DNA from: Acinetobacter sp. ANC 4173
GTDB taxonomy: Bacteria > Pseudomonadota > Gammaproteobacteria > Pseudomonadales > Moraxellaceae
NCBI RefSeq assembly: GCF_004331255.1
Contig: NZ_SJOF01000009.1
Coordinates: 1-64,000 of the forward strand
DNA length: 64,000 nt
Direction of reading: 5' to 3'
The position numbers and the translations under genes are program-made. Each line of letters starts with the position of its first letter. The stretch's first letter is position 1. Below the pieces are notes generated by a model. The model searched no databases and was not told the DNA's origin. It saw only the letters and a program-made list of their open reading frames with translations. Below, in pieces: positions 42,985 to 53,015 of the stretch.

Positions 42985-43395
42985 TCATAACCCACAAGGA
43001 TTCGGAAATATTTTTTTAAACTGCACCTTTTCACCATTATCCCCATCATAATTAGCAATCAACACGAGATTTCCTAGTTGATCAAAATAAGATGATCTTT
43101 GAAAAATAGTGTACTGAGCTATTTCCCAGATGGGTACTTGTTGAAAAATATGATTTTTAGTGCTGATTAAAGTATAAGTCTTATCAAGATTTAATTGACG
43201 TGCCGTTATCTTATTCTTTCTTGTATCAGTTTCGATTAAACAATTATTTTTCGCATTAATTGTAATAAACTCAGACGTTGCATCATCCTTTTGTTTGCTT
43301 CTTGCTATAAAATCATGCCCCTGACATGGACTTCCACAAGAAATTTTAACATGGTAATAATCATCATTTAATCGCTTAATCACAGGTGACTTCAT
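42985..43395 (-). CDS. Unknown protein, probable 3' part of a split secreted-protein gene
   Basis: A 136-residue product without a signal peptide (MKSPVIKRLNDDYYHVKISC...). It has two close cysteines (SCGSPC) and beta-strand-like content (LNLDKTYTLISTKN; FDQLGNLVLIANYDGDNG). I do not recognise the family. Its ATG overlaps the TGA of an upstream short ORF with a signal peptide (ATGA), and the two read well as one chain if one base were gained or lost, so this may be half of a broken gene. Confidence 0.6.
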   Translation of the reverse strand: MKSPVIKRLNDDYYHVKISCGSPCQGHDFIARSKQKDDATSEFITINAKNNCLIETDTRKNKITARQLNLDKTYTLISTKNHIFQQVPIWEIAQYTIFQRSSYFDQLGNLVLIANYDGDNGEKVQFKKIFPNPCGL

Positions 43396-43565
43396 TTCTT
43401 TATAAATAATATTTTTTCACCATTAACCTCTCGAATGACATCACAAGACCACTCCATCTCATCATGACATTGCTTATACACCTTAAAAAATTCAGTATCA
43501 GCAAAACTTTGCTGGGCAATAAATGCCCCACTTATTAAAAAAAAGGAAATTAAAAGTTTATTCAT
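43392..43565 (-). CDS. Short secreted ORF, probable 5' part of a split gene
   Basis: This 57-residue ORF was too short to be listed. It has a clean signal peptide (MNKLLISFFLISGAFIAQQSFA) and a short mature part with two cysteines (YKQCHDEMEWSCDVIREVNG). It ends at TGA inside the start of the next gene. It is either a small secreted protein coupled to its neighbour or the N-terminus of a single frameshifted secreted protein of about 190 residues. Confidence 0.6.
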   Translation of the reverse strand: MNKLLISFFLISGAFIAQQSFADTEFFKVYKQCHDEMEWSCDVIREVNGEKILFIKK

Positions 43566-43726
43566 TATTAAAATCTATTTGTTCTTACATTAAGTTTCAT
43601 CGTGACTTTCATCATTTTTTAGCAACACAAAAACCATTGCAATCAATTCCTAAAGGCTAATATTTCAACTAGACCAATCAACTCTTAAAGCAATGCTTTT
43701 TTAAATATTCTAAAAAATTAATTTAT

Positions 43727-43761
43727 TTCTCTTTCGCAGTCCCGTCTATAGCGAAAGAGAA
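43727..43761 (-). terminator. Terminator of gspE
   Basis: TTCTCTTTCGC and GCGAAAGAGAA form an 11-bp stem with a 13-nt loop. Read leftward it lies just past the gspE stop and continues into AT-rich sequence with a T-run. Confidence 0.65.
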
Positions 43762-43789
43762 AATTAACGAAATATCCCATCACTTTCAG

Positions 43790-45280
43790 TTATTCAGCGG
43801 CTTCATTGGTCACACGTAAAACTTCCTCCAAAGTCGTTTTACCGGCTAAAACTTTTCTCAAACCATCATCTCGAATAGAGCCTGAATGCTGCCGCGCATA
43901 ACTTTCTAATTCAAATTCAGCGGCATTACCATGAATTAAACGGCGCATAGATTCATCTACAGGCACGATTTCATAAATTGCTGTTCGTCCACTGAAACCC
44001 ATATGTGAACATTGCTCACACCCCTGTGGCTCTGGCAATTTCAACCCTTCAACCGAAGAAATAATCGGCTTAAAAATCTGCTGTTCAAACGGGTCTGCCT
44101 CGTGCCACGTGCTGCAATGTGGGCAAAGTGTACGAACCAAACGTTGTGCAATCACACCAATAAGAGAACTCGACAATAAGAAAGGTTCAATGCCCATATC
44201 TTTTAATCGGGTCACTGCACCAATTGCTGTGTTGGTATGCAGAGTCGACAAGACTAAATGCCCCGTTAAAGAGGCTTGCACCGCAATTTCAGCCGTTTCT
44301 AAATCACGGATTTCCCCCACCATCACCACATCTGGATCTTGACGCAACATGGCCTTTAAGGCCCGTGCAAAGGTCATATCTACCTTGGTGTTCACCTGTG
44401 TCTGACCTATACCCTCTAACTGATACTCAATTGGATCTTCCGCAGTCAAAATATTGCGGGTATTGTCATTTAGGTCTGATAAGGCCGCATATAAGGTCGT
44501 GGTCTTACCTGAACCTGTCGGTCCAGTTACCAAAATAATGCCATGTGGACGATGGACCAATTGGGTTAAACGCTCATAGTCGGGTTTCAACAAGCCCAAA
44601 TGAGTCATATTCAAACGACCTGCTTGTTTATCTAACAAACGCATCACCACACGTTCGCCATGCGATGAGGGTAATGTCGAGACACGTACATCGACTTCAC
44701 GACCTGCTAGGCGCAATGAAATACGTCCATCCTGAGGAATCCGCTTTTCAGCAATATCCAATTTTGCCATGACTTTAATTCGCGACACCAAAAGCGGTGC
44801 CAATTCACGGCGGGGTTGCACAATTTCGCGTAACTGACCATCCACTCTTAAGCGTACTGAGAGTTTCTTTTCAAAAGCTTCAATATGAATATCCGAGGCG
44901 CCAACGCGAATCGCTTCTGAAAGTAAAGCGTTAATTAAACGGACAATCGGTGCATCATCTTCTTGATCCATCAGATCTTCAGCTTCTGGGACTTGATCTG
45001 CCAAACTGAGTAAATCGGGATGATCTTCCAGCCCCGCAGCCACTTGCTGTGACTCGCCTGTATCCCCAGCATAACTGGAACTGAGTAAAGCATTAAAACG
45101 TTGATCGTCTAATATTTCATAGTGTGCAGACACATTGAGTAAACGACGTGCTTCTTGTAATGCAATCCATGCCGTATTTTCACGGCGTACAATAAAAACC
45201 TGTTCCCCATCATATCGAAGTAAAACGCCATGTCGTTTGGCAAAACTATAAGGAATTTGTATTTGTTTAAGTATTTGCAT
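43790..45280 (-). CDS. gspE: Type II secretion system ATPase GspE
   Basis: GspE is the cytoplasmic ATPase that drives the type II secretion pseudopilus. The 496-residue protein has an N-terminal GspE/PilB domain, Walker A GPTGSGKTTT, Asp box, Walker B region (DPDVVMVGEIRDLETAEIA), His box (STLHTN) and the four-cysteine zinc site (CPHC...CEQC). The length fits GspE better than PilB. No other gsp gene is near; scattered T2SS loci are known in Acinetobacter. ATG at 45280 is preferred over a GTG one codon earlier. Confidence 0.9.
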   Translation of the reverse strand: MQILKQIQIPYSFAKRHGVLLRYDGEQVFIVRRENTAWIALQEARRLLNVSAHYEILDDQRFNALLSSSYAGDTGESQQVAAGLEDHPDLLSLADQVPEAEDLMDQEDDAPIVRLINALLSEAIRVGASDIHIEAFEKKLSVRLRVDGQLREIVQPRRELAPLLVSRIKVMAKLDIAEKRIPQDGRISLRLAGREVDVRVSTLPSSHGERVVMRLLDKQAGRLNMTHLGLLKPDYERLTQLVHRPHGIILVTGPTGSGKTTTLYAALSDLNDNTRNILTAEDPIEYQLEGIGQTQVNTKVDMTFARALKAMLRQDPDVVMVGEIRDLETAEIAVQASLTGHLVLSTLHTNTAIGAVTRLKDMGIEPFLLSSSLIGVIAQRLVRTLCPHCSTWHEADPFEQQIFKPIISSVEGLKLPEPQGCEQCSHMGFSGRTAIYEIVPVDESMRRLIHGNAAEFELESYARQHSGSIRDDGLRKVLAGKTTLEEVLRVTNEAAE

Positions 45281-45381
45281 CACAAAATTATAATGATGAA
45301 AAAGAGGCTTTTGAGTGTACTCTAAGCTTATGACAGCGTGAAGTCTGTTTTTGACTGAACTGACTAGAGGACTTTTTTATT

Positions 45382-46206
45382 TTGGCATCATCTGATTTCG
45401 AGCATCATCAAGCTGCACACCCCTCACTCAAATGGTGGGGTGAGCAAAAATTCGAATTAAATCAAGCGAAAACATGGCAGTTTGGCTCTTTATTGTTTCG
45501 CCTGGCACGAAGTATCAATGAATGGCGCCTAGAATATCATCGCCCACAATATCAAAAAGATTCTGAGCGCCAATGGAATATCATTAAAGATCCTGAATTT
45601 GCCTTTCCACACCCCATCAAAATTGAGCGTTATATGTTTCGTCAAACGCACGAAACATTTCATTTGATGCCACGCTTGGCAGATCGATCTGTCGTGATTA
45701 AACCTGTCGACCCCATTTATATTCCTGCGGGGCAACGCGGAACCCTTTACATTAGTACGCCGCTCTGGATTGCAGGTTTTGTTGAAAGCCAACGTGAACC
45801 GTTATTTGACCTTCCGATGATGCAACCCAAAGATACGTGGTTCGGTCCTGACCACCGTACAGGTGAGATCTGCTATGCCACCGCAGTAGATGGACGTACG
45901 GAGTTAAGTTTACTGAAACCAAGCCCTTTTCGGGCAGTCACACCGATTGAGTTCCACAACACCAGTGGTCAACAACTGCGCTTTGATCGAATGAATATCC
46001 CCGTTTCAGCACTACCGCTTTTTTATAGTGAAAGTACAAATCGGTTATGGACGTCACAAATTAAAGTCATTCACGAAGATTTAACCCGACCACCGCGTAT
46101 TAAAATTGAAAACCGCACTCCTCCTTTGGCGGGTGAAGTCACTTATGTGCATGCACCTCGCTCACCTGGTGGTGCTTTGTTCAATATGTTTGACTCATTT
46201 TTTTAG
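45382..46206 (+). CDS. DUF432-like protein next to mscS
   Basis: A 274-residue soluble protein without signal peptide or membrane helices. It has recognisable stretches such as VDPIYIPAGQRGTLYISTPLWI and RPPRIKIENRTPPLAGE. I place it with DUF432-type proteins, known as frequent neighbours of MscS channels, with moderate certainty. The start is TTG at 45382 with GAGGA ten bases upstream. It ends 9 nt before mscS, so they are one unit. Confidence 0.65.
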   Translation: MASSDFEHHQAAHPSLKWWGEQKFELNQAKTWQFGSLLFRLARSINEWRLEYHRPQYQKDSERQWNIIKDPEFAFPHPIKIERYMFRQTHETFHLMPRLADRSVVIKPVDPIYIPAGQRGTLYISTPLWIAGFVESQREPLFDLPMMQPKDTWFGPDHRTGEICYATAVDGRTELSLLKPSPFRAVTPIEFHNTSGQQLRFDRMNIPVSALPLFYSESTNRLWTSQIKVIHEDLTRPPRIKIENRTPPLAGEVTYVHAPRSPGGALFNMFDSFF

Positions 46207-46215
46207 GATACCGAT

Positions 46216-47133
46216 ATGCCAGAGACCAATATTCCTAAAGATGTTGCAGTCAGCTTGAAGGAAATTTTTACCAACATTAACTTTGAAAGAATCAGTGAGA
46301 TTTTAGTCGCACTGGTACTGTGTTTGATTGGTTTCATCTTCGCGCGCCTGATCTCGAATACCTTTATACGAACAGTTGGACAGAACTTTAACGCGCATCA
46401 AAGTATGGTTTGGCGTCGCGGGATTTTTTATTTTATTTTCATCCTGTTTATAATGGCAAGCCTAAAAGAAGCAGGCTTTAAGCTCAGTGTCTTTATTGGC
46501 GCTGCAGGTATTTTTACCGTTGCACTTGGCTTCGCCTCACAAACGTCTGCCAGTAACTTAATTAGCGGTCTATTCCTGATTGGTGAAGGCTCCTTTGAAG
46601 TGGGAGATACCATTCAAATCACTCTCATTCGTGGTCATACCATTGAAGGAGAAGTTATTTCTATTGACCTACTCTCGGTAAAGTTACTGACTTTAGATAA
46701 TATTTATGTACGTCTGCCCAACGAACAATTGATTCGCGCTCCCGTCCTAAATTTATCCAAATTCCCCATTCGGCGGATTCCAATTACCCTCGCTATTAAC
46801 TTTCAGGAAGACATCATTAAAGTCCGTGAAGTACTGTTAGATGTTGCTGCCAACTATCCCTTGGTCTTGGATGATCCTAAACCCGAGGTCACAGTAACCG
46901 CCTTTCGTGAATCCACCATCGAAATTCTGTTTGCTGTTTGGTGCCGACAAGAAATTTTTCTAAAAGCACGGGATGAACTTCAAGAGCATGTGCGTAATGG
47001 TTTCTTAAAAAATCATATTGAAATTCCAGTACCTAAAATGGGTATTATTGACCGTCCTCGCCCCAAAGCGCGTGATGAGATTGACCAGTATGCCTATGAG
47101 AAAGAACTCAAAAAAGAACCCAAAGAGCGATAA
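46216..47133 (+). CDS. mscS: Small-conductance mechanosensitive channel (MscS family)
   Basis: A 305-residue inner-membrane channel of the MscS family with three membrane helices (about 25-110). The pore helix carries the glycine/alanine pattern (GAAGIFTVALGFASQTSASN), followed by the beta domain (GDTIQITLIRGHTIEGEV) and an alpha/beta C-terminal domain. It would release solutes on osmotic downshock. AGGAT precedes the ATG. The stop codon lies inside a terminator hairpin shared with the convergent gene. Confidence 0.9.
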   Translation: MPETNIPKDVAVSLKEIFTNINFERISEILVALVLCLIGFIFARLISNTFIRTVGQNFNAHQSMVWRRGIFYFIFILFIMASLKEAGFKLSVFIGAAGIFTVALGFASQTSASNLISGLFLIGEGSFEVGDTIQITLIRGHTIEGEVISIDLLSVKLLTLDNIYVRLPNEQLIRAPVLNLSKFPIRRIPITLAINFQEDIIKVREVLLDVAANYPLVLDDPKPEVTVTAFRESTIEILFAVWCRQEIFLKARDELQEHVRNGFLKNHIEIPVPKMGIIDRPRPKARDEIDQYAYEKELKKEPKER

Positions 47134-47147
47134 ATTATCGCTCTTTT
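47122..47147. terminator. Terminator overlapping two convergent stop codons
   Basis: AAAGAGCGATAA/TTATCGCTCTTT is a perfect stem that contains the mscS stop on one strand and the stop of the DUF2339 gene on the other. A long T-run follows on the plus strand. Confidence 0.88.
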
Positions 47148-49984
47148 TTTTGTTCGCTTAGGCTTGGAGGTAATGGAGCAATATAGGCTATCACCAACAT
47201 CACCGCACCTGAGCCAATAAAGGAAATCACCCGTGTTAAGGTGCCACTTTGTGATAGATCCAATAACAATAACTTAAGTACCACAATCGCGAGCAATGCT
47301 GCTCCAACAAACCAGATTTGACGAATATGACGTTGGCTCGAAAAGGTCATTAATACAAAAGCCAAAACCACCCACAACAAGGTCAAACTCAGTTGTACTG
47401 AACCATCATGCCAAATGGCACTCCCCCATAACGGTGTCACCAAATAATGATGCATGGCTCGAACCACAACACTACTAAACACCAACAGCCCAATCAGGAT
47501 GGTGGTAATTTTAACACCCCATTCTAGGGAGGACTGCTCCTCAAAATCATGTCGATAGATGATCCACAACAAGCCTGCAAACATAAGCAAAGACAGTAAG
47601 TCAGTCAGACTCAACAAGGGCGCCGCATAGTAATGGAGCGCAGAATATGAATCTAAATTTAAGACCAGTAACCACAGTAATCCAAGCCCCCATACAGATG
47701 TCTGTTCGATAAAATTACGTTTCGCTGTGAAAAATTCATAGAATGCATATAAAAGAGGTGCAATACCTAAAGTTACTATTGGCATCTGTGGGAAAATAGC
47801 TAAACCAACACTGGCAAGCGCAAGGCAAAGCATTGCAGCCCACAGTTGATTCAGTATTCGTGCCGATGAGCGCTGTATGCATATCAACATCAAACTGATC
47901 AATAACGCACTGATTGCAAAACTGAACTGCACGGTTTGACTGGTCCAGCGCTGCGTTGTAAACACCTCTTCAAATACACTCAGACCATAAAGCAACAGCA
48001 ACAAACTACCCAGCAAAGTGAGGTGCAAACTTTGCCATTCCAATTTGGATTTAAACTGTACGACTACGCTAAAACATGCCAGTAAAACCGTAGCGATGGC
48101 TATTGAGCAACTGAATGCCCATGACTGCCAGTGCATCAGCTCTACACCCGCGATGGCACCTGCATACATCCCTGAAACAAGGAAAATACCACTCAAGATA
48201 CGGGCGCTGAAATATTTTTCTACGTCCTGATAATGTAATAAATAAAATGCTGAAATAAACTGTGCGATAGCATAAATGCAGGTCGTTAAAATAGGGAAAT
48301 CATTATTCGACCAGATTTGGTACATCAGTGCGATGGTACTGAGCAGAACCAATCCCACACCCACATAGCGACTGAGACGATAGCGTTCGGTAATGCCCCA
48401 AACAATTAAAGCGGTACCTTGAATCACCCAGCCCGTAGAGGTCCAGTGCGCCCCTTTTGCCAACGGAAAGATCAAAGCGGTGAACACGACGGCCAGAATA
48501 AAAAAACTTTTGGCTAAAATCGATAATTGCGGATGCTGACGCTTAATCCAAAAATTTAATAGCCCATAAATGACTGCCAATGCAGCAGCGCCCCAAGTCA
48601 ATGCCACAGTAGAGTCATGCATTAAAAAAGCATGTAGCGAAAATCCCAGTACAGGAACACTAAAAATAAGCCCAACATCTAAAATCGGTTGAAGCTTTTT
48701 ACTATTTGAGCGGGTTTCTGATTCTCGCTGTTGCTGTTGCTCTGCCACCATCAACTGGCTATAGCGAATACTGAGCCAAATAAAGAGTGCAATATGCAAC
48801 CATAAAATGATATCGAGGGTATTTAGTTGCGAATTTTCCGCATAAATCCCAATCACTGATCCACCAATAAACATCGTGGCAAAAAATGCGATCTGGTGCA
48901 GTATTTTCCATGGCTGCAAATAATTGACCACGACCACAGCCAAATTAATCACGAAATAATACCCAAATAAGAACACCACATCGGGATGAGTGTGTGGAAT
49001 AAGCAGAGGTGCTAGATACGCCATGCTCAAAGCAAGAATAGCCAAATACAATGCTTGCTGCTTCAGACTCAGCACCACAGTAATACCCAACAACATCACA
49101 AATAAAATGCTGGCAGTCATTAAGCTTTGCAGCACTTCAAAATGATGGGCAAAAATCAGCGTAAGGAAGACGACTGCCAAACCTAAGCCCTGAAGGGCGA
49201 TGGCAAATAAAGCATTCTTCCGTTGCAGCACATAACCCGCTAATGTGGTCGCTCCACCCGCAAGCGCAATAAAGCCCAGTTTCACCGCTAAACTTAATTG
49301 CCAATGTTCACTGGCAAAACGCAGCAACAACACAACCCCCACCATGAGTATAGCAACGGCCACTCTTAAAATTGGATTACCATGCTGCATCCAATCCACA
49401 GCAGGTTGCCACCATATGCGAGCAGATTCTGATGATATTGGATTTGGATCGACTGAGGTTTGTTGTGGTTGTTGTACAGTTGGATCCTGTTGTTGCGTCA
49501 TGGTCAACTGTCCCGACATTGGCATTGCAGGAGGAAATGGCTGCTCTGACATCGGTAATGTTGAGGTTCTAGAAATAGCCCCCGAAGGTTGTTGCTGTGG
49601 TTGCTCTAACAGAGCCAATCGCCGCTGAAATACATCGATCAATTGAATCAAACACAGCAGTAAAACCAGCAATGCTCCACCAACCACCCACATCCACGTA
49701 TTGGCATAGGCCCATAATGCCACCAAGGCCGCTGCATAAATCAGAATCTTTTGTGTCCCAATTCCTGCTACTTGAATCCTTGGTTGAGCAGTCGCTTGTT
49801 CTAATTGCACTAAACGCTGATGGATATTCGAGATTGACTGCACCATCACGACAGTTAACCCAAGGGCAGCAGCAACTACTGTCGATTGCCATTGCATCAC
49901 TATCGCAACTACTAACAATACGGTTAATGCGATCAAGAGCAGAACCATTCCCTGTTTGTCTTTTTTATACATGGGTTTATGCAT
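47135..49984 (-). CDS. DUF2339 giant multi-pass membrane protein
   Basis: A 949-residue protein with about 25-30 hydrophobic segments through its length, except for a glutamine/proline-rich cytosolic linker at about 130-180. The region IWWQPAVDWMQHGNPILRVAVAILMVGVVLLLRF is typical of DUF2339 proteins. The function is unknown; the fold is suspected to be transporter-like. An alternative start at the next ATG (49972) is possible. It is convergent with mscS and divergent from polA. Confidence 0.85.
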   Translation of the reverse strand: MHKPMYKKDKQGMVLLLIALTVLLVVAIVMQWQSTVVAAALGLTVVMVQSISNIHQRLVQLEQATAQPRIQVAGIGTQKILIYAAALVALWAYANTWMWVVGGALLVLLLCLIQLIDVFQRRLALLEQPQQQPSGAISRTSTLPMSEQPFPPAMPMSGQLTMTQQQDPTVQQPQQTSVDPNPISSESARIWWQPAVDWMQHGNPILRVAVAILMVGVVLLLRFASEHWQLSLAVKLGFIALAGGATTLAGYVLQRKNALFAIALQGLGLAVVFLTLIFAHHFEVLQSLMTASILFVMLLGITVVLSLKQQALYLAILALSMAYLAPLLIPHTHPDVVFLFGYYFVINLAVVVVNYLQPWKILHQIAFFATMFIGGSVIGIYAENSQLNTLDIILWLHIALFIWLSIRYSQLMVAEQQQQRESETRSNSKKLQPILDVGLIFSVPVLGFSLHAFLMHDSTVALTWGAAALAVIYGLLNFWIKRQHPQLSILAKSFFILAVVFTALIFPLAKGAHWTSTGWVIQGTALIVWGITERYRLSRYVGVGLVLLSTIALMYQIWSNNDFPILTTCIYAIAQFISAFYLLHYQDVEKYFSARILSGIFLVSGMYAGAIAGVELMHWQSWAFSCSIAIATVLLACFSVVVQFKSKLEWQSLHLTLLGSLLLLLYGLSVFEEVFTTQRWTSQTVQFSFAISALLISLMLICIQRSSARILNQLWAAMLCLALASVGLAIFPQMPIVTLGIAPLLYAFYEFFTAKRNFIEQTSVWGLGLLWLLVLNLDSYSALHYYAAPLLSLTDLLSLLMFAGLLWIIYRHDFEEQSSLEWGVKITTILIGLLVFSSVVVRAMHHYLVTPLWGSAIWHDGSVQLSLTLLWVVLAFVLMTFSSQRHIRQIWFVGAALLAIVVLKLLLLDLSQSGTLTRVISFIGSGAVMLVIAYIAPLPPSLSEQKKER

Positions 49985-50174
49985 TACACAGCTTCAATCT
50001 GTTTATCTTACTTGATCACCATTCATGCAAGCAGTTTCACATACAAAATACTGCAAATTTATACACTTGAGGCGAATCTCCATAATGTTACTTAGCGCAT
50101 AGTGACATTACACATAAGACAGCTTTGCCTTTTTCACGTAATATAAGCCCTAGTTCATAATCAGGATTTGTAGA

Positions 50175-52937
50175 ATGTCACCATTTGTATTGGTCGATGG
50201 GTCATATTTTTTATTTCGCGCTTTCCATGCGGTCCCACCTCTGACAACTTCTACGGGGTTGCACACCAATGCTGTACGTGGCGCAATTTCTGCAATTCAG
50301 AAACTGATGCGTCGTACTCAACCGACACACATGGCCGTCATTTTTGATACCCCAGAACCTACTTTCCGCCATGAACTTTCACCCATTTATAAGGGTGATC
50401 GACCAAGCATGCCTGAGGAATTGGCCCAACAAATTCCATATTTACACGCCTTGATCCGTGCTTTGGGTATTCCAGTACATATGCTGCCTGGTGCAGAGGC
50501 TGACGATATTATCGGGACATTAGCCAAACGCGCTGAAGCCAAAGGACAACAAGTCCTGATTTCGACTGGCGATAAAGACATGGCGCAACTGGTCACCGAA
50601 AAAGTCACGCTTGAAGACAGCTTTAAAGAAAAGCCTATGGACATCAATGGCGTTTTTGAGAAATTTGGGGTCTGGCCAAACCAAATAATCGACTATCTGA
50701 CTTTAATGGGCGATGCGTCTGACGGCATTATGGGCGTACCAGGTGTCGGTGCTAAAACCGCAGCCAAACTACTGACCGAATACGGTTCAATTGGCGGTAT
50801 TTTAGAAAATGTCGACCAGATTAAAGGCAAAGTGGGTCAAAATATTAAAGATCATGTTGAAGGTATTGCGATTGACCATCAACTGGCCAGTATTGTCTGT
50901 GATTTAGAAATTAGTGTGTGCTACGAAGACTTAGCCATCCAAGACCCAAATGTGAATGAATTACGTCGTCTCTACACTGAACTAGAATTCCGTAATCAAT
51001 TACAATCCTTGGATCACCCCAACAATCCAAACCATACCAACAACAAACAAAGTAATGCCAGCCTTCAGCAGGCTCCTGTAGCAGCTCCAATTGAAACTGA
51101 AGACCAAGCGACTTTAACCAGTGTCGATGATCAACTTGGTCAAGCCAACTATCATACGGTGTTGTCCGCAGAGGTTTGGGCAAAACTACTACAACGTATG
51201 CAAAGTGCGAGTAAGTTCGCGATTGATACGGAAACCACCAGTCTGGATTATCGTATTGCTGAAATGGTGGGCTTTTCAATTGCTTTTGATGCGCAAGATG
51301 CTTACTACATCCCTCTCGCGCATGATTATGAAGGTGCACCAGAACAATTGGACCGTGAAAGCGTTCTGGCACAAATTAAACCCATTTTAGAAAATCCTGA
51401 AATCAAAAAAATTGGACATCACCTGAAATATGATGCACATATTTTTGCCAATCATGGGATTGAACTGCAAGGTTGGTATTTTGACACCATGCTGGCGTCT
51501 TATGTACTCAACTCCGTGGCAACACGTCATGGGATGGATGATGTGGCTCGCCTGTATTTAAGCCACCTTACCACCACCTATGAAGAAGTCGCAGGTAAAG
51601 GGGCAAAACAAAAAACCTTCAATCAAATCGAAATTGAAACAGCAGCACATTATGCAGCCGAAGATGCCCATGTCACCTTCCGTCTATATGAAGTGCTGGA
51701 TAAAAAACTTAAAGTACATCCAGAACTGATCAATATTTTGCATAATATTGAAGTACCTGTGGCACGCGTATTAACCCTAATGGAAGAAAATGGCATTCAG
51801 CTTGATCTTCAATTTTTAGATCAATTGGGTGAAGATTTTTCCAAAACCATGCAAGATTTGGAAAATCAGATTACCGAATTGGCAGGTCAGCCATTTAATG
51901 TCAGCTCTCCGAAACAAGTCGGTGAAATCTTGTTTGAAAAACTAGGCTTAAAAGGTGGCAAAAAAACGTCAACAGGACAATACAGTACCAGCGAAAGTAT
52001 TTTAGAAAAATTAGATCATCCCATTAGCGCGCTGATTTTGGATTATCGTGGCTTATCTAAACTTAAAAGTACCTATACCGATGGTTTATTGAAACAAGCC
52101 AACAATGATACCCATCGTGTACATACCAGTTATCATCAAGCGTTGACTGCGACAGGACGTTTATCTTCGACCGATCCAAACCTACAAAACATTCCTGTCC
52201 GCGAAGAAATTGGCCGTCAAATCCGTAAAGCATTTATTGCGCCAGAAGGTCGAGTGTTACTTGCAGCCGACTATTCACAAATTGAACTGCGTTTAATGGC
52301 ACATTTCTCTCAAGATGATGCCCTGCTGGATGCCTTCCGTCATGGTCAAGACGTGCATCGCCGCACTGCTTCAGAAGTGTTGAATATTCCATTGGATCAG
52401 GTGACTAACGATCAGCGTCGTCAAGCTAAAGCCGTCAACTTTGGTCTGTTATATGGCATGTCTGAGTTTGGCTTGACTCGTCAACTGGGCTTTACCCGTG
52501 AAGAATCACAGAACTATATCAAACAATATTTCCATCGCTATCCAGGCATTTACGAGTATATGCAACGTACACGTCAGGTCGCTTTGGAACAAGGCTTTGT
52601 CGAAACCATTTTAGGTCGTCGTTTATATACGCCAGAGATTGATGCCCGCAACATGATGATTCGTAAAGCAGCTGAACGTGCGGCAATTAATGCACCCCTG
52701 CAAGGCAGTGCTGCGGATATTATTAAAATCGCAATGATTGAAGTGGATAAAATCTTACCGAAAGATCAAGCCAAAATGCTCTTACAAGTACACGATGAAT
52801 TGGTGTTTGAAGTGGATGCCGACATTGCAGATGAATTGGCACCAAAACTGGTTAAAGTAATGCAATCAGTATTGGAAATTTCGGTTCCGCTACTGGTTGA
52901 AGTCGGTAAAGGTCAAAACTGGGATGAGGCCCACTAA
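50175..52937 (+). CDS. polA: DNA polymerase I
   Basis: PolA fills gaps and removes RNA primers. In the 920-residue protein a 5'-3' exonuclease domain (about 1-290; GAEADDIIGTLA, SDGIMGVPGVG) is followed by a 3'-5' exonuclease domain with its acidic residues kept (IDTETTSLDY, KYDAHIF, YAAEDAH). The polymerase domain comes last (DYSQIELR; RRQAKAVNFGLLYGMS; QVHDELVFE). A proofreading function is therefore likely intact. It is followed by a perfect palindromic terminator. Confidence 0.97.
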   Translation: MSPFVLVDGSYFLFRAFHAVPPLTTSTGLHTNAVRGAISAIQKLMRRTQPTHMAVIFDTPEPTFRHELSPIYKGDRPSMPEELAQQIPYLHALIRALGIPVHMLPGAEADDIIGTLAKRAEAKGQQVLISTGDKDMAQLVTEKVTLEDSFKEKPMDINGVFEKFGVWPNQIIDYLTLMGDASDGIMGVPGVGAKTAAKLLTEYGSIGGILENVDQIKGKVGQNIKDHVEGIAIDHQLASIVCDLEISVCYEDLAIQDPNVNELRRLYTELEFRNQLQSLDHPNNPNHTNNKQSNASLQQAPVAAPIETEDQATLTSVDDQLGQANYHTVLSAEVWAKLLQRMQSASKFAIDTETTSLDYRIAEMVGFSIAFDAQDAYYIPLAHDYEGAPEQLDRESVLAQIKPILENPEIKKIGHHLKYDAHIFANHGIELQGWYFDTMLASYVLNSVATRHGMDDVARLYLSHLTTTYEEVAGKGAKQKTFNQIEIETAAHYAAEDAHVTFRLYEVLDKKLKVHPELINILHNIEVPVARVLTLMEENGIQLDLQFLDQLGEDFSKTMQDLENQITELAGQPFNVSSPKQVGEILFEKLGLKGGKKTSTGQYSTSESILEKLDHPISALILDYRGLSKLKSTYTDGLLKQANNDTHRVHTSYHQALTATGRLSSTDPNLQNIPVREEIGRQIRKAFIAPEGRVLLAADYSQIELRLMAHFSQDDALLDAFRHGQDVHRRTASEVLNIPLDQVTNDQRRQAKAVNFGLLYGMSEFGLTRQLGFTREESQNYIKQYFHRYPGIYEYMQRTRQVALEQGFVETILGRRLYTPEIDARNMMIRKAAERAAINAPLQGSAADIIKIAMIEVDKILPKDQAKMLLQVHDELVFEVDADIADELAPKLVKVMQSVLEISVPLLVEVGKGQNWDEAH

Positions 52938-52957
52938 GGGACGTGTCTCAACACAAT

Positions 52958-52987
52958 AAAAAAGGACTCTATATAGAGTCCTTTTTT
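52958..52987. terminator. Terminator, polA / yggT
   Basis: A perfect 30-bp palindrome, AAAAAAGGACTCTAT and its complement, usable by both convergent genes. Confidence 0.93.
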
Positions 52988-53015
52988 ATGATGAATTGAA
53001 AATAATTTAAAAAAC

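Noticed and set aside
49245..50070. Plus-strand frames of 127 and 157 codons in the DUF2339 gene
   Set aside because: They are shadows of the repetitive glutamine-rich and membrane-helix coding sequence on the other strand.
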